The position numbers were made by a program, and so were the translations under genes. The notes below the pieces were generated by a model that did no database searches, was not told the origin of the DNA, and saw only the letters and a program-made list of their open reading frames with translations. A stretch of DNA of 64,000 nucleotides, taken from assembly GCA_902825965.1 (NCBI GenBank), contig CADEDA010000003.1, forward strand, positions 10,632 through 74,631, written 5' to 3'. Numbering within the stretch: the stretch's first letter is position 1; each line of letters starts with the position of its first letter. Shown here piece by piece: positions 43,460-51,954 of the stretch. The DNA comes from an uncultured Gemmatimonadota bacterium (GTDB lineage: Bacteria > Gemmatimonadota > Gemmatimonadetes > Gemmatimonadales > Gemmatimonadaceae).

Positions 43460-44904
43460 TGCATCCACTCGCCGCGCACCTCGTCCCGCAACTGCGCTGG
43501 GACCCGGGGCACGGGTACGCGTACCTCGACGATCTCATCGACGAAGCCCTCGAGGTGGGCGTAGGCGGGTTCCATCTCCCGAACGGGCCGTCGGAGCACG
43601 TGCGGGCGCTCACGCAGGAGCTGCATCGGCGGAGTCGGCACCCGCTGCTCATCGCCACCGACGCCGAGGCGGGGGTGCCGTTCGACGGTGGCACGGCACT
43701 GCCACCGCTGCTCGCGTTGGGCGCGCTCCGCGACGCCGACGCGGTGCGCCGTGCCGCGCGCATCACCGCGCGCGAACTGCGGCAGCACGGCGTGAACTGG
43801 GCGTTGGCGCCGGTGGCCGACCTGGAGCGCGCGCCGCTCAATCCCGTACTCGGTGCGCGCAGCTTCGGCAGCGACGCGCAGAAGGTGGCGGAGTGGGTGG
43901 TCGAGTGGATCGACGCCTGTCAGGCCGAGGGGGTGCTCTCCTGTGCGAAGCATTTCCCGGGTCTCGGTCGGGCCTCGGTGGACCCCAGCTTGGCGGCCGG
44001 CAGCGTCGACGCGGTGGCCACGACGCTGTGGAGTGACGATCTCATCCCCTTCCGCGGAGCCGTCGACACCGGGGTCGCCAGCGTAATGCTCTCGAGCGTC
44101 GCGTACCCGGGCCTGGACCGCAGCGGCATCGCGGCGCCGCGCTCGCGACCCATCGTCACCGAGTTGCTGCGTGGGGAACTGCACTTCGAGGGACTCATCG
44201 TGAGCGACGTGCTCGCCGCGCCGGGCCTCCGCCAGCAGGAGGAGGAGTCCATCGCCGCGATCCAGGTGCTGGCCGCGGGCACCGACCTGCTGCTCGCGCC
44301 CTCGGACCTGCACGGCGTGCTGGAGACGATCGAACGTGCCCTCGAAGGCGGGCTCCTGTCGCCCGATGCACTCGAGGGCAGCCGCAACCGCCGCGAGTTC
44401 TGGGCGGACTGGGCGCTGCCGGCGGTGCTGCGCGAACCGACCCTTGACGACGTACTCTGGGCGCGGCAGGTGGCGGACACCCTCGTGCATCCGGTCCGGG
44501 GCAGCATCCCGAACGTCGGGCCGGTGGTGGACGTCATACAGGTGGACGACGACGCGCGTCCGGGATGGCCGGTGCCCGGGCGTGGCCGCTTCGTGGAGAC
44601 GCTGCGTGCCGTGGGACTCGAGGCCCGCAGCGTCGATCGCCCCACCGCGGAGGGCCAGGGGGCCGTGGTGCTGGCGCTCTTCGGCGGGCCCACGGAGGGT
44701 AAGGGCCGGGCCGGCTACTCGGCGGAGACCAAGCGTCGCGTGGCCCAGGCACTGGCCGAGGCACGGCAGGCGCAGCGGACGATGCTGGTGATGGTGTTCG
44801 GCCCGCCGCGGCTGGTCGGCGAGGTCCCCGAAGCGCAGCACGTGCTCTGCTGCTGGTCCGCCTCACGCGGGATGCAGGAAGCCGGGGCCCGACGCCTGCT
44901 GTAG
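43459..44904 (+). CDS. Glycoside hydrolase family 3 protein, NagZ-like but atypical
   Basis: From the operon, the expected role is removing GlcNAc from GlcNAc-anhydroMurNAc. The N-terminal 300 residues form the GH3 barrel: IATDAEAG, the KHFPG motif at 164-168, and a nucleophile Asp250 in LIVSDVLAAPG. However, the NagZ loop that should read D-S-H after KHFPGHG is D-P-S here (residues 175-177), so the usual acid/base His is missing. At 481 residues it is longer than simple NagZ (about 340), with an extra C-terminal alpha/beta region similar to the second domain of long GH3 enzymes. Confidence 0.82.
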   Translation: MHPLAAHLVPQLRWDPGHGYAYLDDLIDEALEVGVGGFHLPNGPSEHVRALTQELHRRSRHPLLIATDAEAGVPFDGGTALPPLLALGALRDADAVRRAARITARELRQHGVNWALAPVADLERAPLNPVLGARSFGSDAQKVAEWVVEWIDACQAEGVLSCAKHFPGLGRASVDPSLAAGSVDAVATTLWSDDLIPFRGAVDTGVASVMLSSVAYPGLDRSGIAAPRSRPIVTELLRGELHFEGLIVSDVLAAPGLRQQEEESIAAIQVLAAGTDLLLAPSDLHGVLETIERALEGGLLSPDALEGSRNRREFWADWALPAVLREPTLDDVLWARQVADTLVHPVRGSIPNVGPVVDVIQVDDDARPGWPVPGRGRFVETLRAVGLEARSVDRPTAEGQGAVVLALFGGPTEGKGRAGYSAETKRRVAQALAEARQAQRTMLVMVFGPPRLVGEVPEAQHVLCCWSASRGMQEAGARRLL

Positions 44905-44985
44905 CGCTGCGGTCCGGCGCCACGTCACCCTCACGCGGCTTGCGGTGACGCCGGATCGGTCGAATCGTTCCCTGTGCGGTGTACG

Positions 44986-44991
44986 TAGGAT
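44986..44991 (+). promoter_or_regulatory. Candidate -10 element for the transmembrane kinase
   Basis: TAGGAT lies 15 bases before the ATG at 45007 in a 102-base gap. The gap also holds a seven-base inverted repeat, CGTCACC (44923-44929) and GGTGACG (44944-44950), which could be an operator or a weak terminator of the murQ operon. Confidence 0.35.
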
Positions 44992-45006
44992 GAGCAGCAA
45001 CCAAGC

Positions 45007-47058
45007 ATGGCATTCCAGGCGTCTCACTCTCAGCTGATGTCCACCGAATTCACCGCCCTCCTCCAGAACGCCCTGCACCCGGCCTACACGCTCGAGCGTG
45101 AGCTGACCGGGGGCGGCATGTCGCGCGTGTTCGTCGCGACCGATGTGGCGTTGGGGCGCAAGGTGGTCGTGAAGGTGCTGCCGCCGGAGCTCGCCGCCGG
45201 GGTGAACCACGAGCGGTTCCGCCGCGAGATCCAGGTGGCGGCGCAGCTGCAGCATCCGCACGTGGTGCCGTTGCTCTCGGCCGGCGAGCGCGACGCGCTC
45301 ATCTGGTACACGATGCCCTACATCAACGGGCACTCGCTGCGGGAGGCGATCGCGAAGGGTGAGCGCTTCAGCGTGAAGGACGTCGTGCGCATCCTGCGTG
45401 ACGTCGCCGAGGCGCTGGACTACGCACACGGGCTCGGCGTGATCCATCGCGACATCAAGCCGGGCAACGTGCTGCTGATGGGGTCCCACGCACTCGTCAC
45501 CGACTTCGGCGTGGCCAAGGCCATCTCGGCCGCCATGCCCAGCTCGGGCTTCACCAGCGCGGGCATGGCGATCGGCACGCCGGCCTACATGGCGCCCGAA
45601 CAGATCGCGGCGGACCCGGCGGCGGACCACCGGATGGACCTCTACGCGCTGGGCCTGCTCGGCTACGAGATGCTCACCGGGCGCGTGCCGTTCAAGGAGG
45701 ACTCGCCGCAGAAGACCATGGCGGCGCAGCTCACGCGGGACCCGGAGCCCATCGAGACCTCGCGGACCGACGTGCCCGTGGCGCTCACCGCACTCATCCG
45801 GAGCCTGCTCGCCAAGATCCCTGACGACCGCCCGCAACTCGCGGCCAACGTCGTCACGGCGCTCGACGACATCGCACTCAGTTCGGGGCAGACGCTCGCA
45901 GCGGTGCGCCCGGTGAGCAAGCCGTCGCGGCTGCGGGTGGCCGGGCTCTTCGCATCGGCGGCGGCCGTGGTCGCCGTGGCTTGGGCCATTGGCGAGCGGC
46001 AGGGCGCCGAAGCCGGCACCAACTTCGTCCGCGATTCGCTCGCGGCCGCCGAGACGGCGCAGGTGGTGCCGCAGGCCTCGGCGTTGCTCACGCGCGAGGA
46101 TTCCATGGCCATCGCCAAGGCCGTCGCCGAACGCATGGCGGAGCGCGCTACCGCGCAGCGCGCCACGGCGCCCGCGCGTGGCGGCGCGACCGGCAGTCCG
46201 GGCGGCGCCAGCCCGGGCAGCCCGGGCAGCGCGGCCGCCAGCGGTGGCGGCGTGGCCGCGACGCCGGCGGTGAACGCGACGCCACTCACCCCGGAGGTCG
46301 CACGGGTCGCGGCGATCGCGGATTCGGCGCGGCTGGTGGCGATGGCGGACTCCATTCGCGCGCAGATCCAGCGCGCCGTGCTCGACTCGCTGGTGCGGCT
46401 CAGCTCGCGCGCCGGGCCCAATGCCGTGCGGCTCGGTGCGACCACGCGTGAACTGGCGATGGCCACCGAGGCCGCCGCGACAGCCGCGGAACCGTCGGGT
46501 GCCGCGCGTACGCTCGTGCGCAGCGGCCCGCGGCGCGTCGTCGTCGCGACACCGCGTCCGAGCCGCGACCGCCCGGACCTCGACGAGATGGGGCGCCTGC
46601 TCGCGGACTCGCTGCGGGCCGGACTCGACGCCCATCCGCGTTTCATCGCCGTGCCCGCCGACTCCGTGGCGGCGGCACTCCGCGAGTCGCGGACCGTGAA
46701 CGCCGTGCAGGAGCGGCTCAACGCCGACCTCATCGTATCGATCTCGCTGCGTCCCGTACGCGACAGCGTCGAGCGCATCATCTCGGTGCGGGACCTGGCC
46801 GCGAAGGGACCGAACACGCGCGTGGTGGTCTCCAATGCCTACGCCAAGTCGCCGGGCTCAGGCGTGGCCGAGATCGTGCCGCAGGTGATCCGGCAGTTCG
46901 CGGACATCGAGCGCACGAGCATGTTCTTCGACGAGCGCAGCCGGTTCCGGGGGACGCCGCCGCCCGCTGCGCCGGGTGAGAAGCGGGCGCCGCCACCGGG
47001 CGCTCCGCAGGTGCCGCCCGCCGGCGGCCAGACGGGCATCCCGCCCGAGTCGCGCTAG
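45007..47058 (+). CDS. Transmembrane Ser/Thr kinase with TolB-like extracytoplasmic domain
   Basis: A 683-residue receptor-like kinase. Residues 30-290 are the kinase (GGGMSRVFVA glycine loop, Lys56 in VVVKVL, HRDIKPGN, DFG at 166-168, GTPAYMAPEQ). A single membrane helix spans about 311-328. The outer part has an Ala/Gly/Ser-rich stretch, then a domain near residues 500-620 (LLADSLRAGLDAHPRFIAV, RLNADLIVSISL) resembling the TolB/FlgO N-terminal-like domain attached to many kinases and cyclases. The tail is Pro-rich. A second ATG at 45037 is a possible start. Its stop interlocks with that of the convergent protease gene. Confidence 0.9.
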   Translation: MAFQASHSQLMSTEFTALLQNALHPAYTLERELTGGGMSRVFVATDVALGRKVVVKVLPPELAAGVNHERFRREIQVAAQLQHPHVVPLLSAGERDALIWYTMPYINGHSLREAIAKGERFSVKDVVRILRDVAEALDYAHGLGVIHRDIKPGNVLLMGSHALVTDFGVAKAISAAMPSSGFTSAGMAIGTPAYMAPEQIAADPAADHRMDLYALGLLGYEMLTGRVPFKEDSPQKTMAAQLTRDPEPIETSRTDVPVALTALIRSLLAKIPDDRPQLAANVVTALDDIALSSGQTLAAVRPVSKPSRLRVAGLFASAAAVVAVAWAIGERQGAEAGTNFVRDSLAAAETAQVVPQASALLTREDSMAIAKAVAERMAERATAQRATAPARGGATGSPGGASPGSPGSAAASGGGVAATPAVNATPLTPEVARVAAIADSARLVAMADSIRAQIQRAVLDSLVRLSSRAGPNAVRLGATTRELAMATEAAATAAEPSGAARTLVRSGPRRVVVATPRPSRDRPDLDEMGRLLADSLRAGLDAHPRFIAVPADSVAAALRESRTVNAVQERLNADLIVSISLRPVRDSVERIISVRDLAAKGPNTRVVVSNAYAKSPGSGVAEIVPQVIRQFADIERTSMFFDERSRFRGTPPPAAPGEKRAPPPGAPQVPPAGGQTGIPPESR

Positions 47059-48746
47059 CGGATGACGCCGGCGGCGTCCTTGGGGAGTTGGGACGCCAGC
47101 CGCGCGGACGGCACCGTGTAGATGATGCGGCCGCCGCTCTCGCGTGCCGCCCCGTAGAGCACGCCGACGACCAGCCCGCGATTGTCGAACACCGGCGAGC
47201 CGCTCGATCCCTGCGCCGCGAACGTGTCGAGCTGCAGGTTGTCGTCGAGCACCTTGCTCACCGTGCCCATGAACAGCGACGCGACGGGCCGGAGGTTGTC
47301 GATGTCGCCGTCGTTGCCGGCGGTGCCGGTGCCGAGCGGGTAGCCGAGCAGCGCGACCGGGTCACCCACCTTCGCCGCCGTCTCGCGTGCGATGCCGGCC
47401 ACCACCGGGTAGTTGCCGGGGTTGGAGAGCCGGATGAGTGCGAGCTCGTCGTTCTCGCTCACATACTCGATCGACGCTTCCTTCCATCCGCGGGTCTCGT
47501 TGAACGTCACGCCGATGCGGTCAGCGCGTGCGCCGTCCCGGTCCTGCACCACGTGCTTGTTGGTGACGATGAGGCCGCCGGGCAGGATGTTGAAGCCCGT
47601 GCCGCTCGACGGCTTGCCGTTGATGCTCACCGCGATGAACACGATCGCGCCCTTGTTGGCCGCGGAGATCGCACTGAAGTCGAGCTTGGAGAGTCCTTCC
47701 GCGCGGGTCTGCGTTGCGCGGATCTCGGCCGACAGCGCGCTCACGTCGCCGCCGGAGGCCTGTTGCGCCCGCAGGGCCTTGTTGAGCCGCTGGATGTCGG
47801 CCTGCGCGGCCTTGAGCTGCGCGTCGGCGACCCCCGACTGCGCGAGCCGTTCGCCGAAGGCGCGCACGATCGAGTCGTTGGTGGCCAGCAGCTGCTCCAC
47901 GCGCGCCTCGGCCGACTTCGCGGCCTGCAGGGCGAACCACGCGGCGCCCGCACCGATCGCGATCACGCCGACCGCCATGGCCGCGACCATCATGCGCAGC
48001 TTGCTCGTCTTGGCTTTCACGGCCTCGGCGACGCGCACCTCGGTGGGCTTGCGGGCGCGCGTCGGCGCGCCGGCCTGCGTGGCGGAGCCGGCCGCACGGG
48101 GTGCGGGCGCCGAGGCGGGTTCCTTGATCGCGCCCGAGGGCACGGACACCGGCGGCGGCACCCTGGGCGGTACCTGAGGCGGTGTCGTGGCGCGCGGCGG
48201 CGGGGCCGCTGCCGCTGCGGGCGGTGGTGGCGGTGGCGGCGCCGCGGCGCGCACGTCCGCGGCGTTGATCGCGCCGGGGCGCAGGGTCTCCAGCGGTGGC
48301 GGCGACGCCGGCGCCGCGCCGGTCGGCGTGTTCGGCATCCAGGGCGCGCCCGGATTGCCCGGCGAGTACGGCGACCCCGTGGACATCGTGCTCGGCCGCC
48401 GCTCCTCCGGGGCCGGCGGGGCAGCGCCCACCGGCAGGTCCGTGAGGTGGAAGATCGCCTGCGGGCCGTCCGCACCGAACGAGAGGATGTCGCCTTGGCG
48501 CAGTTCGCGCTCGCCGACGAGCAGGTCGCCGTTCACGAACGTGCCGTTGGTGCTCCCGATGTCGCGCAGCACGTAGCGACCGTCGAGGATGCGCAGCTCG
48601 GCGTGCCGCGAGGAGACGTCGAGGTCCTTCGCGGCGTCGAAGCGCAGGTCGTTCATCGGGTGGCGCCCGATGGTGATGATCGACTTCTCGAACCGCTCAC
48701 GCGCGCCGGCGCGCGCGCCGCGGGTGATGCGGAACTCGATCGCCAT
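47055..48746 (-). CDS. FHA domain - membrane helix - trypsin-like serine protease
   Basis: A 563-residue fusion. Residues 1-100 are an FHA domain that binds phosphothreonine (TIGRHPMNDLRF, SSRHAEL, DIGSTNGTFVNG). A Pro/Ala linker (about 105-230) leads to a basic stretch, a membrane helix (252-272), a coiled coil (275-350) and a trypsin-fold protease. The catalytic triad reads His398 in TNKHVV, Asp433 in ENDELAL and Ser515 in GSSGSP. The predicted topology puts FHA inside and the protease outside, so kinase signalling could control it. It overlaps the PP2C gene by one base. Confidence 0.9.
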   Translation of the reverse strand: MAIEFRITRGARAGARERFEKSIITIGRHPMNDLRFDAAKDLDVSSRHAELRILDGRYVLRDIGSTNGTFVNGDLLVGERELRQGDILSFGADGPQAIFHLTDLPVGAAPPAPEERRPSTMSTGSPYSPGNPGAPWMPNTPTGAAPASPPPLETLRPGAINAADVRAAAPPPPPPPAAAAAPPPRATTPPQVPPRVPPPVSVPSGAIKEPASAPAPRAAGSATQAGAPTRARKPTEVRVAEAVKAKTSKLRMMVAAMAVGVIAIGAGAAWFALQAAKSAEARVEQLLATNDSIVRAFGERLAQSGVADAQLKAAQADIQRLNKALRAQQASGGDVSALSAEIRATQTRAEGLSKLDFSAISAANKGAIVFIAVSINGKPSSGTGFNILPGGLIVTNKHVVQDRDGARADRIGVTFNETRGWKEASIEYVSENDELALIRLSNPGNYPVVAGIARETAAKVGDPVALLGYPLGTGTAGNDGDIDNLRPVASLFMGTVSKVLDDNLQLDTFAAQGSSGSPVFDNRGLVVGVLYGAARESGGRIIYTVPSARLASQLPKDAAGVIR

Positions 48747-50050
48747 CAGTCGCGACCGCGGAACCAGGAGACCAGATACACCGCCAGGGTCACCACCGCG
48801 ATCATGCCGAACACGAAGCGCAGGTAGTTGCGATCCACGCGCCCGCCCGGCGGTGGCGGGGGCGGCAGCACCGCGCGCGTGACCTTGGGCGCGATCTCCA
48901 CCGTATCGACCGGTGGGGTCGCGCTCGGCGGCGGCTTGTGGGCGCCCACGGGGACCGCTGCGGGCGGCGTGGCGGAGGGCTTCCGCGGTGTCGTCTCGAC
49001 CGTCGCGGCCTTGGGATCCACCGGCGCGTTGGTGCGCGGCGTGTTCACGCGCTCCTGCAACTTGTTGCGCGAGAGCTCCGTCTCGAGCGTCGGCATGTCG
49101 GACGGGTCCATGGCGACCAGTCCGGGCACCGAGGAGCGGTCCACGGGCAGCGTGGCCCGGCCCTGCTGCGAGCCGCGGTAGATGCGGTGTGCCGGGGCCT
49201 CGGCGCCGCTCTCGGCCAGTCCGTCGCCCTCGAAACGCGCCGCGACGACCGTGATGTTGTCCGGCCCGCCCGCCTCGTTGGCGAGGTCGATCAGTTTCTT
49301 GCAGACCTGCACCAGGTCCGGCTCGCTTGCCACCACCTCGGCGATCTCGTGCGCGCGCACCTGCCCCGAGAGGCCGTCCGAGCAGAGGATCAGCGTGTCG
49401 CCGCGCATGACCTGCTGCGAGGTGAGGTCCACCTTCACGATGGGCTCGGGGCCGAGCGCCTGCAGGATGATGTTGCGCCGCTCCGAGACCTCGGCTTCCT
49501 CGGCCGTAAGCTCGCCGGCCTCGACGAGCTTCTGCATGAGCGACTGGTCCTTCGTGATCTGCGACGCGTTGCCGTTGCGGACGAGGTAGGCGCGCGAGTC
49601 GCCGACCTGGCAGACGTAGAGCGTGTCGGCGAGCAGGCCGGCGAGGGTGGCCGTGGTGCCCATGCCGCGGTTCTCGGGGTGCGAGGCGGCGTAGGCGTGG
49701 ATCTTGGTGTTGGCGACCTCGGTGGCCACACGCAGGGCGTGCGCGAACATCTCGGGGTCGTGGTCGGGCGCGGAGCGCCAGCGGCGCGAGATCTCGTCGA
49801 GCACCACCTCGGTGGCCATGGCCGAGGCCACTTCGCCGGCGGCGGCGCCGCCCATGCCGTCGGCGACCATGAAGAACGAGCCGCGCGGGCCCGAGCGGTG
49901 CGTGCGCACCTCGGGCTGCAGCGAGGCGTTCATCGTCGTCAGGTCGGCGACGGCGAAGGTATCCTCGTTGTGCTCACGCGTGCGGCCCACGTCGGTGCGA
50001 CCGAAGACGTGGACGATGATTTCACCGTTCGGCGAGATGGGACCCGTCAC
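48746..50050 (-). CDS. PP2C-family Ser/Thr phosphatase, tail-anchored
   Basis: This enzyme would reverse the action of the neighbouring kinases. PP2C motifs are DVGRTREHNEDTF, FFMVADGMGGAAAGEVAS, MGTTATLAGL, VGDSRAYLVRNG, LILCSDGLSGQV and GGPDNITVV, with all metal Asp residues present. After the roughly 260-residue catalytic domain comes a long Pro/Thr-rich linker and a C-terminal membrane helix (YLRFVFGMIAVVTLAVYLVS), an anchor facing the cytoplasm. The start is GTG at 50050. A TATAAA -10 and a CRP-like palindrome lie upstream, and the FHA-protease gene is translationally coupled downstream. Confidence 0.94.
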   Translation of the reverse strand: MTGPISPNGEIIVHVFGRTDVGRTREHNEDTFAVADLTTMNASLQPEVRTHRSGPRGSFFMVADGMGGAAAGEVASAMATEVVLDEISRRWRSAPDHDPEMFAHALRVATEVANTKIHAYAASHPENRGMGTTATLAGLLADTLYVCQVGDSRAYLVRNGNASQITKDQSLMQKLVEAGELTAEEAEVSERRNIILQALGPEPIVKVDLTSQQVMRGDTLILCSDGLSGQVRAHEIAEVVASEPDLVQVCKKLIDLANEAGGPDNITVVAARFEGDGLAESGAEAPAHRIYRGSQQGRATLPVDRSSVPGLVAMDPSDMPTLETELSRNKLQERVNTPRTNAPVDPKAATVETTPRKPSATPPAAVPVGAHKPPPSATPPVDTVEIAPKVTRAVLPPPPPPGGRVDRNYLRFVFGMIAVVTLAVYLVSWFRGRD

Positions 50051-50091
50051 GAGGCGCGGTTGCGAGGTGGATGAGCGCTGGCGTTACGCAT

Positions 50092-50097
50092 TTTATA
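50092..50097 (-). promoter_or_regulatory. -10 element of the PP2C/FHA-protease unit
   Basis: TATAAA on the minus strand, within GTATAAAATG, stands out in this GC-rich DNA. It predicts a transcript start near 50085 and a leader of about 35 bases. The -35 position reads ACTCGC, which is poor, so an activator would be expected. Confidence 0.6.
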
Positions 50098-50137
50098 CAG
50101 GCCGACACTCAAAGGCGAGTATGTCTTTGTGGGGCAA

Positions 50138-50153
50138 CGTGATGCAGGTCACT
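50138..50153 (-). promoter_or_regulatory. CRP/FNR-like palindrome upstream of the PP2C gene
   Basis: CGTGA-N6-TCACT (core GTGA..TCAC) resembles the CRP-family site TGTGA-N6-TCACA. Its centre is about 60 bases upstream of the start predicted from the TATAAA element, the classic class I activator position. It overlaps the last codon of the kinase gene upstream. Confidence 0.4.
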
Positions 50154-51954
50154 AGCAGCCGCTGGCCCGATTGAAGTTCTGACCCCGACCCCGCTTCTTC
50201 GAGTCGCTGCTTCGGTTGATCACCTGCTTCGCCGCCTCGCAGGTCCGTTCCGCATCGCTGTCGGCGACGGCGTACGCGAGCATCCGGATGTACCAGCCGT
50301 TCGCGAGGTCCTGGCCGGTGAGCCGGTCGAACACCGCATCCAGCTCACCGAGCACGCGTCGTGCCGTCGCTTCGTCGAGGTCGGTGCGATCCACCGCACT
50401 CTCCCAGGTCGCGAGCGACTGGGTGTACGACACGGGGGCTTCCCCCGCCGGCGCAGTCTTCGTCTGCGTCGGAGGCGTCGTCCCACTCCCCGGACGATTT
50501 GTGCCCGCCGGAGGATTCACCGGCGCGGGCACCTTCGTCCCCGGGTTCGGCGCCGGGTTGGCTCCGGGGTTGGTTGTGTTGTTCGCAGCCGGGTTCTCCG
50601 CCGTCCCGACGGTGCGCGCCGCGCTGTCCGCCCCACCCGTGCCGTTGACCGGCGTGCTGTCGGCCTGGGTGGCCGGCGCCGTGATGCCCGCCGGCGTCCC
50701 GGTCGGCGCCTCGGCGCCCGACTTGTTCCCCTTCGTCGAGATCCAGACCGCGACCAGCGACGCGAAGATCGCGACCGCGGGCCCGCCGACCTTCGCCGCC
50801 ATCGGGAGACCTTTGCGCTCCGCGGCGGCCGCTGCCGTCGGCTGCGCCTGGGTCGGCGCGGCGGCCGGACGACGCGCTGGCTTGGTCGCCGCCGCATCGA
50901 TCGCCACCGTCGCGTGCCCGCTCGGCCGCGTGACCTTGGTGCGCGGGACCTCCTGCGCTCCCAGCACCTGCGTGCCGGCTTCCGCCGCGACCGTCGAGGG
51001 CATGTTCGCGATCGCGGCGGCGAACTCGCGTCCGAACTGCGCGGCGCTGGTGTAGCGCTCGTTCGCGTCGCGCGAGAGCGCCTTGTCGAGCGTCGCCTGC
51101 AGCGCGGCCGGCCAGGCCACCTCCGGACGGACCTCGGCCAGGTACCGCGGCCGGTCCGTGAGTCGCATGATCATCGACTCCTGCACCGTCTCGGCCGGGA
51201 ACGGCAGCTTGCCCGTGAGGCAGTTGAATGCCACCAGCGCGAGCGAATAGGTGTCGCTGCGGCCATCGAGCTTGTCACCCGCGAGCTGCTCGGGGCTCAT
51301 GTACTCCGGGGTCCCCACCACCAAGCCGGTCTTGGTGACCTTCTGCGCGTCGCTCGAGCTCGCCTTCGCGATGCCGAAGTCCACCACCTTCACCAAGTCG
51401 CCACCGTCGCGGGTCTTGGCGATCATGATGTTGTCCGGCTTCAGGTCGCGGTGCACGATGCCTGCATCGTGCGCGACCTGCAGTGCATCCGCCGTCTGGT
51501 GGATGATGCTCGCCGCCCGCGCCGGCTGCAGCGCGCCGCCCTTCTCGATGAGCGACGTCAGCGCCTGCCCCTCGATGAACTCCATGGCGAGGTAGATCAG
51601 CCCGTCGGGCGTCTCGCCGAAATCGTAGATGCCGCAGATGTTCGGGTGCGAGAGCCGCGACGCGTTGCTCGCCTCGCGGTTGAACCGCGCGATGGCGTCC
51701 GGGTCCGTGTTCATCCCCGGGTTCATCACCTTCAGGGCGCTCTTGCGCCCCATCTTCACATGCTCGGCCAGGTACACCGTGCCCATGCCGCCTTCGCCGA
51801 GCTTCTTCAGGATGTGGTACCGCTCGGCGACCACCGAGCCCAGCAGGTCCGCCTGGGCGTTCGCCGAGCGCAGCGCCGTGCCATCGCGCGGGCAGAAACG
51901 CTCGGAGAGCGGATACTCGGTGCCGCAGGTCGGGCAGATCTTCTGGTCGCTCAC
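50152..51954 (-). CDS. Transmembrane Ser/Thr kinase with N-terminal zinc ribbon
   Basis: A 600-residue kinase. A zinc ribbon opens it (CPTCGTEYPLSERFCPRDG, ligands Cys7, Cys10, Cys21 and probably Asp24). The kinase domain (about 45-310) has GEGGMGTVYLA, the Lys in SALKVM, HRDLKPDN, DFG and GTPEYMSPEQ. A linker leads to a membrane helix near 395-412 (VGGPAVAIFASLVAVWIS). The outer part has a Pro/Asn/Thr-rich segment, then a small helical domain (ATWESAVDRTDLDEATARRV) ending in Cys. The start overlaps the upstream FHA gene (ATGA). It is the second kinase of this signalling cluster. Confidence 0.93.
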   Translation of the reverse strand: MSDQKICPTCGTEYPLSERFCPRDGTALRSANAQADLLGSVVAERYHILKKLGEGGMGTVYLAEHVKMGRKSALKVMNPGMNTDPDAIARFNREASNASRLSHPNICGIYDFGETPDGLIYLAMEFIEGQALTSLIEKGGALQPARAASIIHQTADALQVAHDAGIVHRDLKPDNIMIAKTRDGGDLVKVVDFGIAKASSSDAQKVTKTGLVVGTPEYMSPEQLAGDKLDGRSDTYSLALVAFNCLTGKLPFPAETVQESMIMRLTDRPRYLAEVRPEVAWPAALQATLDKALSRDANERYTSAAQFGREFAAAIANMPSTVAAEAGTQVLGAQEVPRTKVTRPSGHATVAIDAAATKPARRPAAAPTQAQPTAAAAAERKGLPMAAKVGGPAVAIFASLVAVWISTKGNKSGAEAPTGTPAGITAPATQADSTPVNGTGGADSAARTVGTAENPAANNTTNPGANPAPNPGTKVPAPVNPPAGTNRPGSGTTPPTQTKTAPAGEAPVSYTQSLATWESAVDRTDLDEATARRVLGELDAVFDRLTGQDLANGWYIRMLAYAVADSDAERTCEAAKQVINRSSDSKKRGRGQNFNRASGC

